Shown: positions 16,033-25,597, numbered from the stretch's first letter. The stretch is DNA of 64,000 nucleotides from a bacterium (GCA_004563195.1 SFTJ01000033.1:1-64000), one strand, 5' to 3'. Program-made: numbers and translations. The notes: a model not told the origin generated them from the letters alone.

Positions 16033-16452
16033 ATGGTTTTCTATCAGAAAGAATTTGCACTCAAGGCACGAAGCCGTGGTTGTCATCTGATAACGGGCGA
16101 AGTGCTCGGGCAGATAGGAGAGTTGCCCCGAGCGGGTATGCTCAACTTGTTTCTGAAGCACACCTCGGCGGCGCTGACCATCAACGAGAATGCCGACCCC
16201 GATGTGACGGTGGATATGGCAGCCGTCTACGACCGCTTGGTGCGCGACGGAGAGCCGTATTTTCGCCATACGATGGAGGGCGACGACGATATGTCGGCTC
16301 ATGCCAAGAGTTCGCTCACCGGAGTGTCGCTCAATATTCCCATCACCAATGGCAGGCTGAATATGGGCATTTGGCAAGGTATTTATTTATGCGAGTTTCG
16401 CAACTACGCCGGCTCGCGTAAGATTGTGGCTACAATTATAGGCACTGATTAA
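16033..16452 (+). CDS. YjbQ family protein (UPF0047)
   Basis: A 139-aa member of the YjbQ/UPF0047 family; some members show weak thiamine-phosphate synthase activity, but the true role is unknown. Family blocks are GCHLITGEVLGQI, LNLFLKHTSAALTINENADP (conserved His, Thr, Ser and Asn), HAKSSLTGVSLNIPI and the C-terminal LGIWQGIYLCEFR-like strand. The start at 16033 (MVFYQKEF) is chosen over 15997 because homologues begin here and a -7 box lies between the two. It is 52 bp upstream of the first histidine kinase gene, so the kinases may be co-transcribed with it. Confidence 0.9.
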   Translation: MVFYQKEFALKARSRGCHLITGEVLGQIGELPRAGMLNLFLKHTSAALTINENADPDVTVDMAAVYDRLVRDGEPYFRHTMEGDDDMSAHAKSSLTGVSLNIPITNGRLNMGIWQGIYLCEFRNYAGSRKIVATIIGTD

Positions 16453-16504
16453 ACTTAGATTTTATATGATAATGTGAGATATTAACCAATAGAGAGATTG
16501 CCTG

Positions 16505-18589
16505 ATGAGAAGGATTGTGCAAATATTGCTTTTGTTTGTGATGCTTGTTCCCGGTGTGGCTTATGCCGGTATGGAGAGCATTGTCGACATCAAGCGTAAG
16601 CAATACGATAAAGTCCGACCCAAACAGGAAATTTTGCTGCGCGACTTGCAAGGTGCCACCGACCCTCGCGAGCGCTATCATATCTACGACGAGCTCACCA
16701 AGCTTTTCTATAACCAGATAGATGAGGTGCCCTACATAGAGAAAAAATTAGAAATAGCCATCAGTCTCGAGGAACGCAATCTCGAGCTCGATTGCTATGT
16801 GGATATGTGCCGCAACTACAATTCATTCGACAACATAGAGATGGTGCGCGAATACTGCGCCAAGGTGGAGAGGATTACCGGTGGTAAGGGCCACCACTGG
16901 ATGCTCGCCAAATACTACAAGGTGGAAGTGCTCTACTGGAACGGTAATATGCGCGACGCTTGGAACGAACTGCAAGAACTCGAGCACTACGCCGTCGAAG
17001 TGCACGACGAAATAGTTGACGCCATAGTGGCTGTGCTTAATGCCGATATCTATTCGTTTCTCAGTCAGGATGATAAGGCTTATGAGTTGACCGAAAAATT
17101 TTTCCCCGTATTGTCGAAGCGACCGGAAGGCTACTATGTGCAGATGGCATATATGACAGCCACCGAATCGGCTTTCTATATGGGCAATGTAGAAGAATCG
17201 ATGCGCTTGGTGAAGGAGTGGGACGAGCTGCTAAAGAGCGGACGCTTCGACAACGACCGTTGTATGGAAGAAATGCGCTGGAATGTGGCTCTGGAATATC
17301 TCAATATTTATGTTTTCAATAACGATGTCGACAAGGTGAAAGAGTATCTCGACCAAATGTGGAACAACAATTACATTCCTACAGAGTGGTCGCTGATACA
17401 GTTTGCACTCATGCGCGCCATGGTGAATCGCGATTTCGGAAATATAGAGGACGTGGAGACGGATATAGACTATCTGCTGCAGCAACGCAGCCGCTATCAC
17501 CATCTCTACTACACCGTGCTTGCAGCCGCTTATTGGAAGGTGGGTATGATGCCTAAATCGGCAAAGGCGTTTCGCGATGCCAACGATGCCCTGAGCAATA
17601 ATATGCGCGAAACCATGATACGCGAGGTGGAACAGTACGGCGAGTTGAGCAAACGCTTCAGCGAAGAAACTGCGCTCGATGATACACGTCTGCGCGAAGG
17701 TCGCAACCTGAATATAGCCCTCACTGTGGGCGTGGCTTTGGCGCTCTTGTCGCTTTTTGTTCTCATAGGTTTGCTCTTTCGAAATGTAAAGATTTCGCGC
17801 AAACTCAAGCAGATGAACAGCCGCATCGAGGACAATAGCAAGCGAGTGGCTGCCGTCAACAGCAATCTTGCCAATGCCATCAAGCAGGAAGAGGAGAGTT
17901 GCCGCAAGAAAAATGAGTTTATCGCTAATATAAGTCACGAGATACGCACCCCGCTTAATGCTATAGTGGGATTTAGCGAAATTCTGGCAGCAAGTTGCGA
18001 AAACAATGAGGAAAGTAAGGAGTTTACGCAGATTATCCGCGCCAACAGCGACCTTATGCTCGACCTCGTGAACCAGATTATCGAAGAGCGTGACGACGAG
18101 CGTACATCGCTGCATCTCGAGAAAATCAATGTCACCGAGTTGGCTCGCACCAGCCTCTACTCGCTCAGTGCACTTATTGCCGACAATGTGAAACTCGTGT
18201 ATCGCTGCGACCAACCCGAAGTGATGCTCACCACCGACCGCTATCGCTTGCAGCAGTTGCTCACCAACCTGCTGGGCAATGCCGCAAAATTCACCTCCGA
18301 GGGGTCGATTACACTCGAATTGGCGGTCGACGAGCACTATGTGACATTCTCGGTTATCGACACCGGTTGCGGTATACCCAAAGGCAAAGAGAACTCGATT
18401 TTCGAGGAGTTTGAGAAAGGCAGTGAAACCAGCACAGGCTCAGGCCTCGGCTTGTTTATCTGTCGCTCGATTTCCAATCAATTATACGGACAACTATATG
18501 TCGACGCATCATATACTCAGGGTGCCAAATTTGTGTTCCAACACCCCACAATGTTGCAGTCGATGATGTCGGACCAAGTAAAGGAATAG
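16505..18589 (+). CDS. Sensor histidine kinase with TPR-like N-terminus (first of a pair)
   Basis: A 694-aa two-component sensor. It has a signal peptide (about residues 1-22) and a helical TPR-like periplasmic region (about 30-400). One membrane helix follows (about 402-425, LNIALTVGVALALLSLFVLIGL), then a coiled-coil linker, a HisKA domain with phospho-acceptor His478 in NISHEIRTPLNAIVGF, and an HATPase domain with LLGNAAKFT, DTGCGIP and GSGLGLFICR. No receiver domain is present and no response regulator gene lies in the window. It is followed 13 bp later by a second kinase of the same layout. Confidence 0.93.
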   Translation: MRRIVQILLLFVMLVPGVAYAGMESIVDIKRKQYDKVRPKQEILLRDLQGATDPRERYHIYDELTKLFYNQIDEVPYIEKKLEIAISLEERNLELDCYVDMCRNYNSFDNIEMVREYCAKVERITGGKGHHWMLAKYYKVEVLYWNGNMRDAWNELQELEHYAVEVHDEIVDAIVAVLNADIYSFLSQDDKAYELTEKFFPVLSKRPEGYYVQMAYMTATESAFYMGNVEESMRLVKEWDELLKSGRFDNDRCMEEMRWNVALEYLNIYVFNNDVDKVKEYLDQMWNNNYIPTEWSLIQFALMRAMVNRDFGNIEDVETDIDYLLQQRSRYHHLYYTVLAAAYWKVGMMPKSAKAFRDANDALSNNMRETMIREVEQYGELSKRFSEETALDDTRLREGRNLNIALTVGVALALLSLFVLIGLLFRNVKISRKLKQMNSRIEDNSKRVAAVNSNLANAIKQEEESCRKKNEFIANISHEIRTPLNAIVGFSEILAASCENNEESKEFTQIIRANSDLMLDLVNQIIEERDDERTSLHLEKINVTELARTSLYSLSALIADNVKLVYRCDQPEVMLTTDRYRLQQLLTNLLGNAAKFTSEGSITLELAVDEHYVTFSVIDTGCGIPKGKENSIFEEFEKGSETSTGSGLGLFICRSISNQLYGQLYVDASYTQGAKFVFQHPTMLQSMMSDQVKE

Positions 18590-18602
18590 CCCGGTAGCAT
18601 TT

Positions 18603-20747
18603 ATGTTGAACATATTTAGACATATTAGCCCGTTTGCCTTAAAGGCACTGACTGTGGTGGCAGTGACAACTGTCATCGCCGTGGGGCGTGCTATGGCTGT
18701 AACGCCCGCGGTGGCATCAATAGCCTCGGCTGCGGGTCTGGAAATAGATGATAAAAAGGAGGTGCAACGCTTGATAAAGCTGTACAACGAATCGGATAAC
18801 TATCTCCTGCGCCTCAAGGCACTCGAGCACCTCGCCGATGTGTATTTCGGCTATCCCGAGGAGCGCGACTACCTGATGAAACTTTACAAACTTGCTTGCG
18901 ACAAGCGCGATGGCGACAACGAATATCGTGCAGTGGCCATTTCGCAACTTTGTCGCTACTATTATAATATCGACAATATGGATAGCGTGCTCGTATGGGC
19001 TAATAAGGCCGATGAGGTGGAACTCACTCCTGAAGTATATTCGCGCTATTTCGACATAATGTACTTTCAGAGTTCGGGCTATCTCGGCCAAGGCAACACC
19101 GAGAAGGCACTCGGCTTGGCTATGAAGTTGCAGAACGAAGCCCAGCGACTGCATAGCGAGGACGGCGAGGTGACTTGCTACGAACTGCTCGGCGACGTGT
19201 ATATGAAGACCAAAATCTACGACCGCGCCATCGATGCTTATTTCTGCGGATTCCAGTTGCTCGATAAGCGCGGCAAACGCGCCACTTATCGCTTCCAACT
19301 GCTCACCCAGATTCTGGAGTGCTGCAACGAATGGAACAACTTCGACAACTACGACTTCTATCTGCGCGAGATGGAAATGATATTTGTGGAAGGAGGTATA
19401 GGCAAATCGACCGGCGGCCTCTACGATCGCTGCCTGAAACTCTATTATGCCTACGCGTTGCTCAATAGCGTGAAAAAGAACGATACCCAGCAAGCCGACA
19501 ACTATTTCGCACGACTGCGCTCATTCAAGACCATCGACGACTGGTTTGTAGAAGACCGCGTGAAGCGAACATTTGTGGAATATTACTTGGCGCGCAAGGA
19601 CTATGATAAGGCGTATGAATTGCTCGGCGAACTCGACAAGTCGTCGCTCGAAAGCCATCAGGCTAAACTCTATGCCAAGGGCGATATACTTAATTGCATG
19701 GGCCGATATGAGGAATCGGCTTATTGCTTCTATCAAGCCTACGATTCGCTGCAATCGGAGTTCAACCAAACCTCGCTCAGCGAGTTTGTGCAATTTCAGG
19801 ATATCTGTCACGACCAGTTTGAGACCCGTGTGCGCAAAGAATATGAGGCGGAATTGCAACGCAAGCGCTCCTATTTTACACTCTTTGGACTCGTGCTATT
19901 GCTCATCTTTGTGGCTCTCTTTGCCTACCATGTGCGCCGCACGCGTCGCCTTAATGCCCGCCTGCGCAGAGTGGAAGTGCGCCTTCGCGATGAGGAGAAT
20001 AAGTTGCTGCAACGCCAAGATGCTCTCAAGGTGACCCTGCAACGCCACATGAACAACAGCCGACTCAAAACCCTCTTCCTCTCAAATATGAGTCACGAAA
20101 TACGCACTCCGCTCAATGCAATAGTGGGATTCAGCGGCTTGTTGGTGCAGAATGCCGAGGAGGGCAATGTGCATCACGAATATGCTCGCATTGTGGAGGA
20201 AAATTCGGCGTCACTTATGGTGCTTATCAACAACATTCTCGACCTCGGCCGCCTCGACGCCAACCGCGTGACATTCAAGTGGGATATCTCCGACCTGATG
20301 CTTATCATCAACAATTCACTCAATGCCTACGGCAACGATAACGTGAAGAAAATAGTGGAATCGCCGAGCGAATCCATTATGTTTGTGTGCGACGAGATGC
20401 GCCTCACCAAGGTGTTTAACAATCTCTATAGCAATGCATTCCGTTTTACTAAGGAGGGATATGTGAAGACCGTGGTGAGCATCGATGGTCGCACCCTACG
20501 CATCCGCGTGGAGGACACCGGCATAGGAGTGCCGCCCGAAAAAGTGCACATAGTGTTCGAACGCTTCGAGAAAGTAGATACCTTCTCGCCCGGTTCGGGT
20601 TTGGGTATGCCTATTTGCAAAGAACTCATCACCCGCATGGGAGGAAACATCTATATCGACACCGAATACACCGGCGGCTTTGCCGTAGTGGTGGAATTGC
20701 CCTATATCAAGAACAAGATAAGCGAAGCCGAATCCACCGAAGAATAA
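18603..20747 (+). CDS. Sensor histidine kinase with TPR-like N-terminus (second of a pair)
   Basis: A 714-aa paralogue of the upstream kinase. The N-terminus has a hydrophobic signal (about residues 10-45), then TPR-like helical repeats (about 55-405) and a membrane helix (about 418-440, FTLFGLVLLLIFVALFAYHV). A coiled coil leads to HisKA with His498 in NMSHEIRTPLNAIVGF. The HATPase domain has LYSNAFRFT, EDTGIGVPPEKV and GSGLGMPICKEL. As in its neighbour there is no receiver domain. The near-identical H-box contexts suggest a tandem duplication, while the sensor parts have diverged strongly. Confidence 0.93.
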   Translation: MLNIFRHISPFALKALTVVAVTTVIAVGRAMAVTPAVASIASAAGLEIDDKKEVQRLIKLYNESDNYLLRLKALEHLADVYFGYPEERDYLMKLYKLACDKRDGDNEYRAVAISQLCRYYYNIDNMDSVLVWANKADEVELTPEVYSRYFDIMYFQSSGYLGQGNTEKALGLAMKLQNEAQRLHSEDGEVTCYELLGDVYMKTKIYDRAIDAYFCGFQLLDKRGKRATYRFQLLTQILECCNEWNNFDNYDFYLREMEMIFVEGGIGKSTGGLYDRCLKLYYAYALLNSVKKNDTQQADNYFARLRSFKTIDDWFVEDRVKRTFVEYYLARKDYDKAYELLGELDKSSLESHQAKLYAKGDILNCMGRYEESAYCFYQAYDSLQSEFNQTSLSEFVQFQDICHDQFETRVRKEYEAELQRKRSYFTLFGLVLLLIFVALFAYHVRRTRRLNARLRRVEVRLRDEENKLLQRQDALKVTLQRHMNNSRLKTLFLSNMSHEIRTPLNAIVGFSGLLVQNAEEGNVHHEYARIVEENSASLMVLINNILDLGRLDANRVTFKWDISDLMLIINNSLNAYGNDNVKKIVESPSESIMFVCDEMRLTKVFNNLYSNAFRFTKEGYVKTVVSIDGRTLRIRVEDTGIGVPPEKVHIVFERFEKVDTFSPGSGLGMPICKELITRMGGNIYIDTEYTGGFAVVVELPYIKNKISEAESTEE

Positions 20748-20769
20748 CCAACGCCCGTCTCCCCGGAGA

Positions 20770-20942
20770 GGCTGATGATTTTATCTCTCACAGATTTTAT
20801 TTCGGCTACAGCGCCCGCCCAGCCTCGAGAGGCTGATAGTCACCTGCCTTTCCGTATCGTCGCAAATAATCTGTGGAAATCCGTGTTAAAACCATCACCT
20901 CCACCCTCAATCTGTGGAAATCCGTGTTAAAATATCACCGCC
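20770..20942. repeat. AATCTGTG-type repeats after the kinase operon
   Basis: Contains repeated units of the form CAATCTGTGGAAATCCGTG with TTAAAA between them, and the motif GAGAGGCTGAT twice. Related units occur near 480-610, 4930-5050, 35620-35665 and 50090-50330. No gene is seen here. Confidence 0.6.
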
Positions 20943-20947
20943 AGCGC

Positions 20948-20966
20948 GCCTGAAAGGTTGGATACC
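20948..20966 (-). repeat. Fragment of the palindromic element
   Basis: GCCTGAAAGGTTGGATACC matches the outer end of the element (the AACCTGAAAGGTT hairpin and the GGTATCC border) in degraded form. It lies next to a hairpin array. Confidence 0.5.
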
Positions 20967-20970
20967 TTTG

Positions 20971-21115
20971 CGGCAAAAACCGCAGCAATTAACCGCAGCG
21001 CAGCCGCCTACTAACCGCAACGAAGTTGCCTACTAACCGCATCACCATCAAAGTGATGCCAATAACCGCGGCATAGCCGCCTACTAACCGCATCACCACC
21101 GAGGTGATGCCTACC
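20971..21115 (-). repeat. Hairpin array 1 (GGTTA-linked), overlapping the miaA stop codon
   Basis: Read on the - strand, six or so hairpins follow each other, each followed by GGTTA and a short spacer: GCATCACC..GGTGATGC, GCGGC-TAT-GCCGC, a second GCATCAC type, GCAAC-TTC-GTTGC and GCGGC-TGC-GCTGC (one mismatch). The first linker contributes the TAG stop of miaA. Beyond stability or termination its role is unknown. Confidence 0.8.
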
Positions 21116-22004
21116 GAATAATCTGCATAATTGTGTCGAATGCCTGCGTGGGATCGGTCCACACTATTTCGGGGTCTTTGGCGTGCCAAGTGAGTTGTTT
21201 TTTTGCATAAACGCGTGTGTTTTTCTTGATGCGTTCGCATGCGGTGTGGTAGTCCATAATGCCATCGAAGTAGGCGAACATCTCCTTGAATCCCACGGTG
21301 TTAAGCGAATTGAGATGTCGCAGATGATACACGCTGCGAGCCTCCTCTTCCATGCCGAGGGCTATCATCTTGTCCACGCGGCGATTGATGCGGTCGAAGA
21401 GCGTGGCGCGATCCACATTAAGAGCTACTTTGATGATGCGAAACGGGCGTTGTTTGGCTGCTCCGGTACGCAATGAGGTATAGGTGCCGCCGCTCTGGGC
21501 GCAGATTTCCAGGGCGTGTATCACTCGCTTGGTGTTTTTGCGGTCGACCACTTCGTAATATTCCGGGTCGAGGGCTTTTAGGCGCTCAAGCATGCCCTCG
21601 AGGCCTATTTCTTCGTATAATTGCAGCGTGGCTTGGCGCACCTCCTGACTTATGGTGGGTATTTGGTCGATGCCGCGGCACACAGCGTCGACATACATCA
21701 TCGAACCGCCACACATCACCGCGTATGGGCATTTTTCGAACATCCGAGGCAGTAATTGCATCACATCATCTTCAAATTGCGCCGCGCTGTAGTATTCGTC
21801 GAGGTTCTTAAACTCCACAAAGTGGTGCTTCACCTGCGCCTGCTCCTCGGGAGTGGGAGCGGCGGTGGTGATGGGTATGCCTCGGTAAATCTGGCGCGAG
21901 TCGGCTGAGATGATTTCGCATCCCAACGCCTTGGCAACGCCTATGGCGGTGTCGGTTTTACCCACGCCGGTGGGCCCGGTGATTACTATCAGAGTGTTTT
22001 GCAC
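21111..22004 (-). CDS. miaA: tRNA dimethylallyltransferase
   Basis: MiaA transfers the dimethylallyl group to N6 of A37 in tRNAs that read codons starting with U. The 297-aa protein has the P-loop GPTGVGKT (residues 9-16), the motif ISADSRQIYRG, the core CGGSMMYVDAV and the tRNA-binding segment DRKNTKRVIHALEI. The C-terminal KKNTRVYAKKQLTWHAKDPE block is complete. It lies 24 bp downstream of the DPP-IV-like peptidase gene on the same strand. Its TAG stop codon falls inside the first unit of a hairpin array, so the last two or three residues may differ from relatives. Confidence 0.96.
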   Translation of the reverse strand: MQNTLIVITGPTGVGKTDTAIGVAKALGCEIISADSRQIYRGIPITTAAPTPEEQAQVKHHFVEFKNLDEYYSAAQFEDDVMQLLPRMFEKCPYAVMCGGSMMYVDAVCRGIDQIPTISQEVRQATLQLYEEIGLEGMLERLKALDPEYYEVVDRKNTKRVIHALEICAQSGGTYTSLRTGAAKQRPFRIIKVALNVDRATLFDRINRRVDKMIALGMEEEARSVYHLRHLNSLNTVGFKEMFAYFDGIMDYHTACERIKKNTRVYAKKQLTWHAKDPEIVWTDPTQAFDTIMQIIR

Positions 22005-22028
22005 TACGCCTAAAGTGTTGAATAATAA

Positions 22029-24029
22029 TTATTTAAGATAATCTTCGAAATAGCGAGTAATCATTTCGTGCAAGTGCACCGACTTGTGCCCGTACATATT
22101 GTGCTGCTGTCCCGGATAGGCAAAGAAGAGTGGATAGGTGCCCTCTTCGGCGCAGCGGTCGAGGAACATAAGGCAGTGCTGAGGCACCACGGTATTGTCG
22201 TTCATGCCGGTAATAATGAGCAGATTGCCCTTGAGGTCCTTAGCCTTATTGAGCAGCGAAGTCTGTTCGTAGCCTTCGGGATTGGTCTGCGGGGTGTCCA
22301 TATATCGTTCGCCGTACATCACTTCATACCATTTCCAGTCGATAACCGGACCGCCAGCCACGCCCACCTTGAAGGTGTCGGGGTAGTTGGTCATGAGCGA
22401 TATTGTCATATATCCGCCGAAACTCCATCCGTGCACGCCTATGCGGTCGGCATCGATGTAGGGGAGCGATTTCAGATATTCCACGCCTGCCATTTGGTCG
22501 CGCATCTCCACCTGTCCCAAGTGGCGGAAAGTGACCTGCTCGAATGCCAAACCGCGGTTTTCGCTGCCGCGATTGTCGAGAATGAATGTTATATAGCCCT
22601 TCTGAGCCATATAAGTTTCCCACGAGCGCGAATACCAGTGCCACGATGCTTCCACATTGTGGGCATGCGGACCGCCGTAGACGTAGATTACCACGGGGTA
22701 TTTCTTCGCCGGGTCGAAGTCGGCGGGCTTCACCATACGCCAATAGAGGTCGGTGACGCCGTCGTCGGCTTTCAGACTGCCCATTTCGAACGAGGGTTGA
22801 GCATATCCCGCCCAAGGGTCATCGCTGCGGAGCAGTTCGGTGGTCTTGCCGGTGATGGTGTTGGTAACGGCAGTCACGCGAGGCACATCAGGCTCGCTCC
22901 AAGTGTCCACCACCCATTTTCCATCGGCTGAGAGACTCGCATTGTGCACTCCCTTGCCGTTGTCGAGGCGTTTTTTCTTGCCGTTATCGAGGTTGAGGCT
23001 GAAGATATTCATCTGCAGCGGATGTATCTCGTTGCTCACATAGATTATGCTGTGATTGGCTTCGCAGAATCCCGCCAAGGCGCGCACCACCCAATTGCCT
23101 TGAGTGAGCTGGCGCTCAATGATGCCCTCGGTGTTCATGAGGTAAAGGTGCTGATAACCATCCTTTTGGCTCCAATAGATAAAACGCTTGGAGTCCCACG
23201 GAAGGAAGGTGATGGGATGCAATGGCTCGGTATAGCGGTCGTTGTGTTCGCGATAGAGCGTAGCGGTTTTCTTGCCCGAAGCGGCACAGTAGGCATCGAG
23301 GCTCGAGTCGGTCTGGTCGCGATTGACTTCGATTAGGTAAAGTGTAGTGCCATCGGGGCTCCAGGCTATGTTGGTGAAATAGCGGTCGGTGGTGTCGCCG
23401 AGGTCGAGGTATACAGTCTTGCCGGTGGTCACGTCCACTATGCCCACGGTCACTTTGTGCGAAGTCATGCCCGCCATAGGATATTTGTCGGGCTCATAGG
23501 TGGCAGAGCGTTCGAAGGTGTTGACCTGCGGATAGTCGGTCACCATGCTTTGGTCCATGCGGTAGAATGCCAGTTTCTTGCCGTCGGGCGAGAAGAAAGT
23601 GCCTTTGGTGATGCCAAATTCGTTGCGGTGCACCGATTGGCCGTAGACTATCTCGCGCGAACCATCGCGGCTCACTTGCACAGGCTCGGCATCGCCGCAT
23701 TTCACATACAGATTGTGGTCCTTAAGATAAGCCCAAGTGCGCGATTGCTCGTTCCACTCCAATTGTTGAGTGCCATCTTCGAGTGTGGTGCGCTTGGTGC
23801 GAGGGTCGTCGATTGCCGAGCGTTCGCCGCTGGTTTTGTCGATGCTGTAGAAGTGCTCTGCATCGTAGGTGGTGAGTTGGTTGCCATACCAAGTGGTGTG
23901 AAGCCTCTTGGGCGTCATTTCCTTATAGTTTTTGCCGCCGAAGTTTAGGTCTTCGAGGGTAAACAATTTTTGTGCGCTGATGTTTGATGATGCAATTGCC
24001 ATTGCTGCTATTACTATGAATTTTTTCAT
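22029..24029 (-). CDS. Prolyl oligopeptidase family peptidase, DPP-IV type (S9B)
   Basis: Exported serine peptidase of family S9, 666 aa, with a signal peptide (about residues 1-19). The N-terminal two thirds (about 60-430) is the DPP-IV beta-propeller, with blade motifs such as FFSPDGKKLAFYRMD and NIAWSPDGTTLYLIEVNRD. The C-terminal alpha/beta-hydrolase domain has the nucleophile in GWSFGGYM, the Asp in GMNDNTVVPQH and the His in PGQQHNMYGH. Such enzymes release X-Pro dipeptides from peptides in the periplasm. It is the first gene of a likely operon with miaA. Confidence 0.93.
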   Translation of the reverse strand: MKKFIVIAAMAIASSNISAQKLFTLEDLNFGGKNYKEMTPKRLHTTWYGNQLTTYDAEHFYSIDKTSGERSAIDDPRTKRTTLEDGTQQLEWNEQSRTWAYLKDHNLYVKCGDAEPVQVSRDGSREIVYGQSVHRNEFGITKGTFFSPDGKKLAFYRMDQSMVTDYPQVNTFERSATYEPDKYPMAGMTSHKVTVGIVDVTTGKTVYLDLGDTTDRYFTNIAWSPDGTTLYLIEVNRDQTDSSLDAYCAASGKKTATLYREHNDRYTEPLHPITFLPWDSKRFIYWSQKDGYQHLYLMNTEGIIERQLTQGNWVVRALAGFCEANHSIIYVSNEIHPLQMNIFSLNLDNGKKKRLDNGKGVHNASLSADGKWVVDTWSEPDVPRVTAVTNTITGKTTELLRSDDPWAGYAQPSFEMGSLKADDGVTDLYWRMVKPADFDPAKKYPVVIYVYGGPHAHNVEASWHWYSRSWETYMAQKGYITFILDNRGSENRGLAFEQVTFRHLGQVEMRDQMAGVEYLKSLPYIDADRIGVHGWSFGGYMTISLMTNYPDTFKVGVAGGPVIDWKWYEVMYGERYMDTPQTNPEGYEQTSLLNKAKDLKGNLLIITGMNDNTVVPQHCLMFLDRCAEEGTYPLFFAYPGQQHNMYGHKSVHLHEMITRYFEDYLK

Positions 24030-24098
24030 CTTTTATGTGGTTTGTGCCCACACAATGGGGCTGAGTTTCACGGGAATTATTATGGTTACAATAATGTG

Positions 24099-24106
24099 CA
24101 AAACTA
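24099..24106 (-). promoter_or_regulatory. -7 box of the S9 peptidase/miaA operon
   Basis: TAGTTTTG on the - strand, 69 nt before the start codon. Confidence 0.5.
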
Positions 24107-24210
24107 CTAAAAATTTCCGTTATTGCAAATAACGATGCTTTACAAATTGGTTTGGAGCTAAAATGATTGTTGTCTGCGCAACAGTATGGTAATTTGATAG
24201 GAATAGGTGC

Positions 24211-24242
24211 AAAAAAGCCTCGTGAAAGTGCTTCGCGAGACT
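24211..24242 (-). terminator. Terminator of the AT-rich orphan gene
   Basis: On the - strand AGTCTCG pairs with CGAGGCT (one G-T pair), directly followed by TTTTTT. Confidence 0.6.
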
Positions 24243-24323
24243 TTAGTTATAACTCTGAGCGCTAAATGCGTGCTACATATGCACATCGGCAGCGCTATTT
24301 TTTGCTTATAGATTTTGAATTAT

Positions 24324-25301
24324 TCAATCAATTTCAACTTTTAAATCTCTTTTGAGAGTTTCATAGCAGTTCTCAATGTTATAGTGGTCTTTTATATATG
24401 GGATAATATCTTGCGGACCTTTAAGGGAGAACTTGTTTATTACATCATATGCGTTTACACTAAAAGACACATATTTAGATTCGAAGTCTTTATGCTCCCC
24501 TTTTGAGAATACTATTTTTGTTCCTTCAAAGGATAATGATACGGTGAGAACATTAGAACTATAAATCCCGCTAAAATTTTCGTCCCCTGGTATTATCTGA
24601 TGTCTGTGTGCAAATGTTTGATACGATTCGTTATCGCAATTGAAAATTCCAATCTGATCAATGAATGGATTAAGAATCCTTTCTACAGCATTCTTTAATT
24701 CTTTCAACTCGATTGCAAATGTATAAAAGTTATCGCCATATCCATCCCAAGAAGTCCTTACCAAGTGATTAATTATTTTCTTGGCAAGTTCCGGTTTGTT
24801 ATAAACAAGCATATTCATTGAATAACGATTGGCATTAATCATCAGTTCAACGAGTAGTTCTTTATATTCATTATCATCAATAGGCGCAGAGGAACAATAG
24901 CGCCTTGGAGCAATATCTTGATTTTTATCTATTTCAATAATCTCAAATGAACAAAACTTCACAGGGTTGTCGATGTCAATATCGTGTACAAAAGGAATAA
25001 AATCATCATTATCATTATAACCAGACCAATTGATGTACTCTAATGCTTTGTCGTTTATTTCGCTATATTCACTTTCTAAAATTTCATCAAGTGGAATGTC
25101 TTCCTCAATTGCTATTGCTTTACATTTGCGAATTTTTTCCAAATCTTCTTCTGAGAAATCCCTATAATATCCTTCATGCGATATTTCAAAAGGATATATA
25201 TCGACATAATACTCTTTTGTTCTCTTTAGCTGATTCATGTATATATCAGCTATTTGGTTTGCTGTTTCTTTTTCAACTTCCCTAAATGTGTCTTCAGCCA
25301 T
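24324..25301 (-). CDS. AT-rich orphan gene, hypothetical cytoplasmic protein
   Basis: Unrecognised 325-aa protein, rich in Asn, Asp, Glu, Ile and Lys, with no signal peptide or membrane helix. The N-terminal third is acidic and helical (EEDLEKIRKCKAIAIEED); the C-terminal part looks beta-rich. Its codons end mostly in A or T, in sharp contrast with the GC-ending codons of neighbours such as the S9 peptidase, which suggests horizontal acquisition. It has its own terminator and no operon partner. Solitary AT-rich genes of this kind are sometimes immunity or phage-defence accessory genes, but no motif supports a function here. Confidence 0.75.
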   Translation of the reverse strand: MAEDTFREVEKETANQIADIYMNQLKRTKEYYVDIYPFEISHEGYYRDFSEEDLEKIRKCKAIAIEEDIPLDEILESEYSEINDKALEYINWSGYNDNDDFIPFVHDIDIDNPVKFCSFEIIEIDKNQDIAPRRYCSSAPIDDNEYKELLVELMINANRYSMNMLVYNKPELAKKIINHLVRTSWDGYGDNFYTFAIELKELKNAVERILNPFIDQIGIFNCDNESYQTFAHRHQIIPGDENFSGIYSSNVLTVSLSFEGTKIVFSKGEHKDFESKYVSFSVNAYDVINKFSLKGPQDIIPYIKDHYNIENCYETLKRDLKVEID

Positions 25302-25513
25302 ATCGTTTCTGTTTTATTTAAGTTACCATTTCGCATTAGACAATATCATAACTTATATGTCTACTGCTCGTATTCTCTACTGCAAGTTTTTATGCTTTAG
25401 CAAAAATACTAAATAGTTGAGTGGTAATCAATTTTTTTTTGCTAATATTTTATAATCAGCTGTTGCAATTTTTGATGAATAATAATCCTTATAGCATAAG
25501 AATCAATGCACGA

Positions 25514-25542
25514 GCGGGATGCACCGTCAAGGTGCATCCCGC
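25514..25542. terminator. Hairpin downstream of the inositol-phosphate synthase gene
   Basis: A perfect 12-bp stem, GCGGGATGCACC with GGTGCATCCCGC, around a 5-nt loop, about 55 bp after the stop codon. No clear T-run follows, so it may protect the 3' end of the mRNA instead of terminating it. Confidence 0.55.
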
Positions 25543-25597
25543 AGTACTATTAATTCTTGTGTTGATTGTTTTTGGATACAATCATTATTATCGATTA

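Noticed and set aside
17231..18337. Long - strand frame antisense to the first histidine kinase (and similar long antisense frames at 5398-5940, 22068-22931 and 48373-49182)
   Set aside because: They are mirror frames of strongly supported genes in GC-rich DNA and have no domain pattern.
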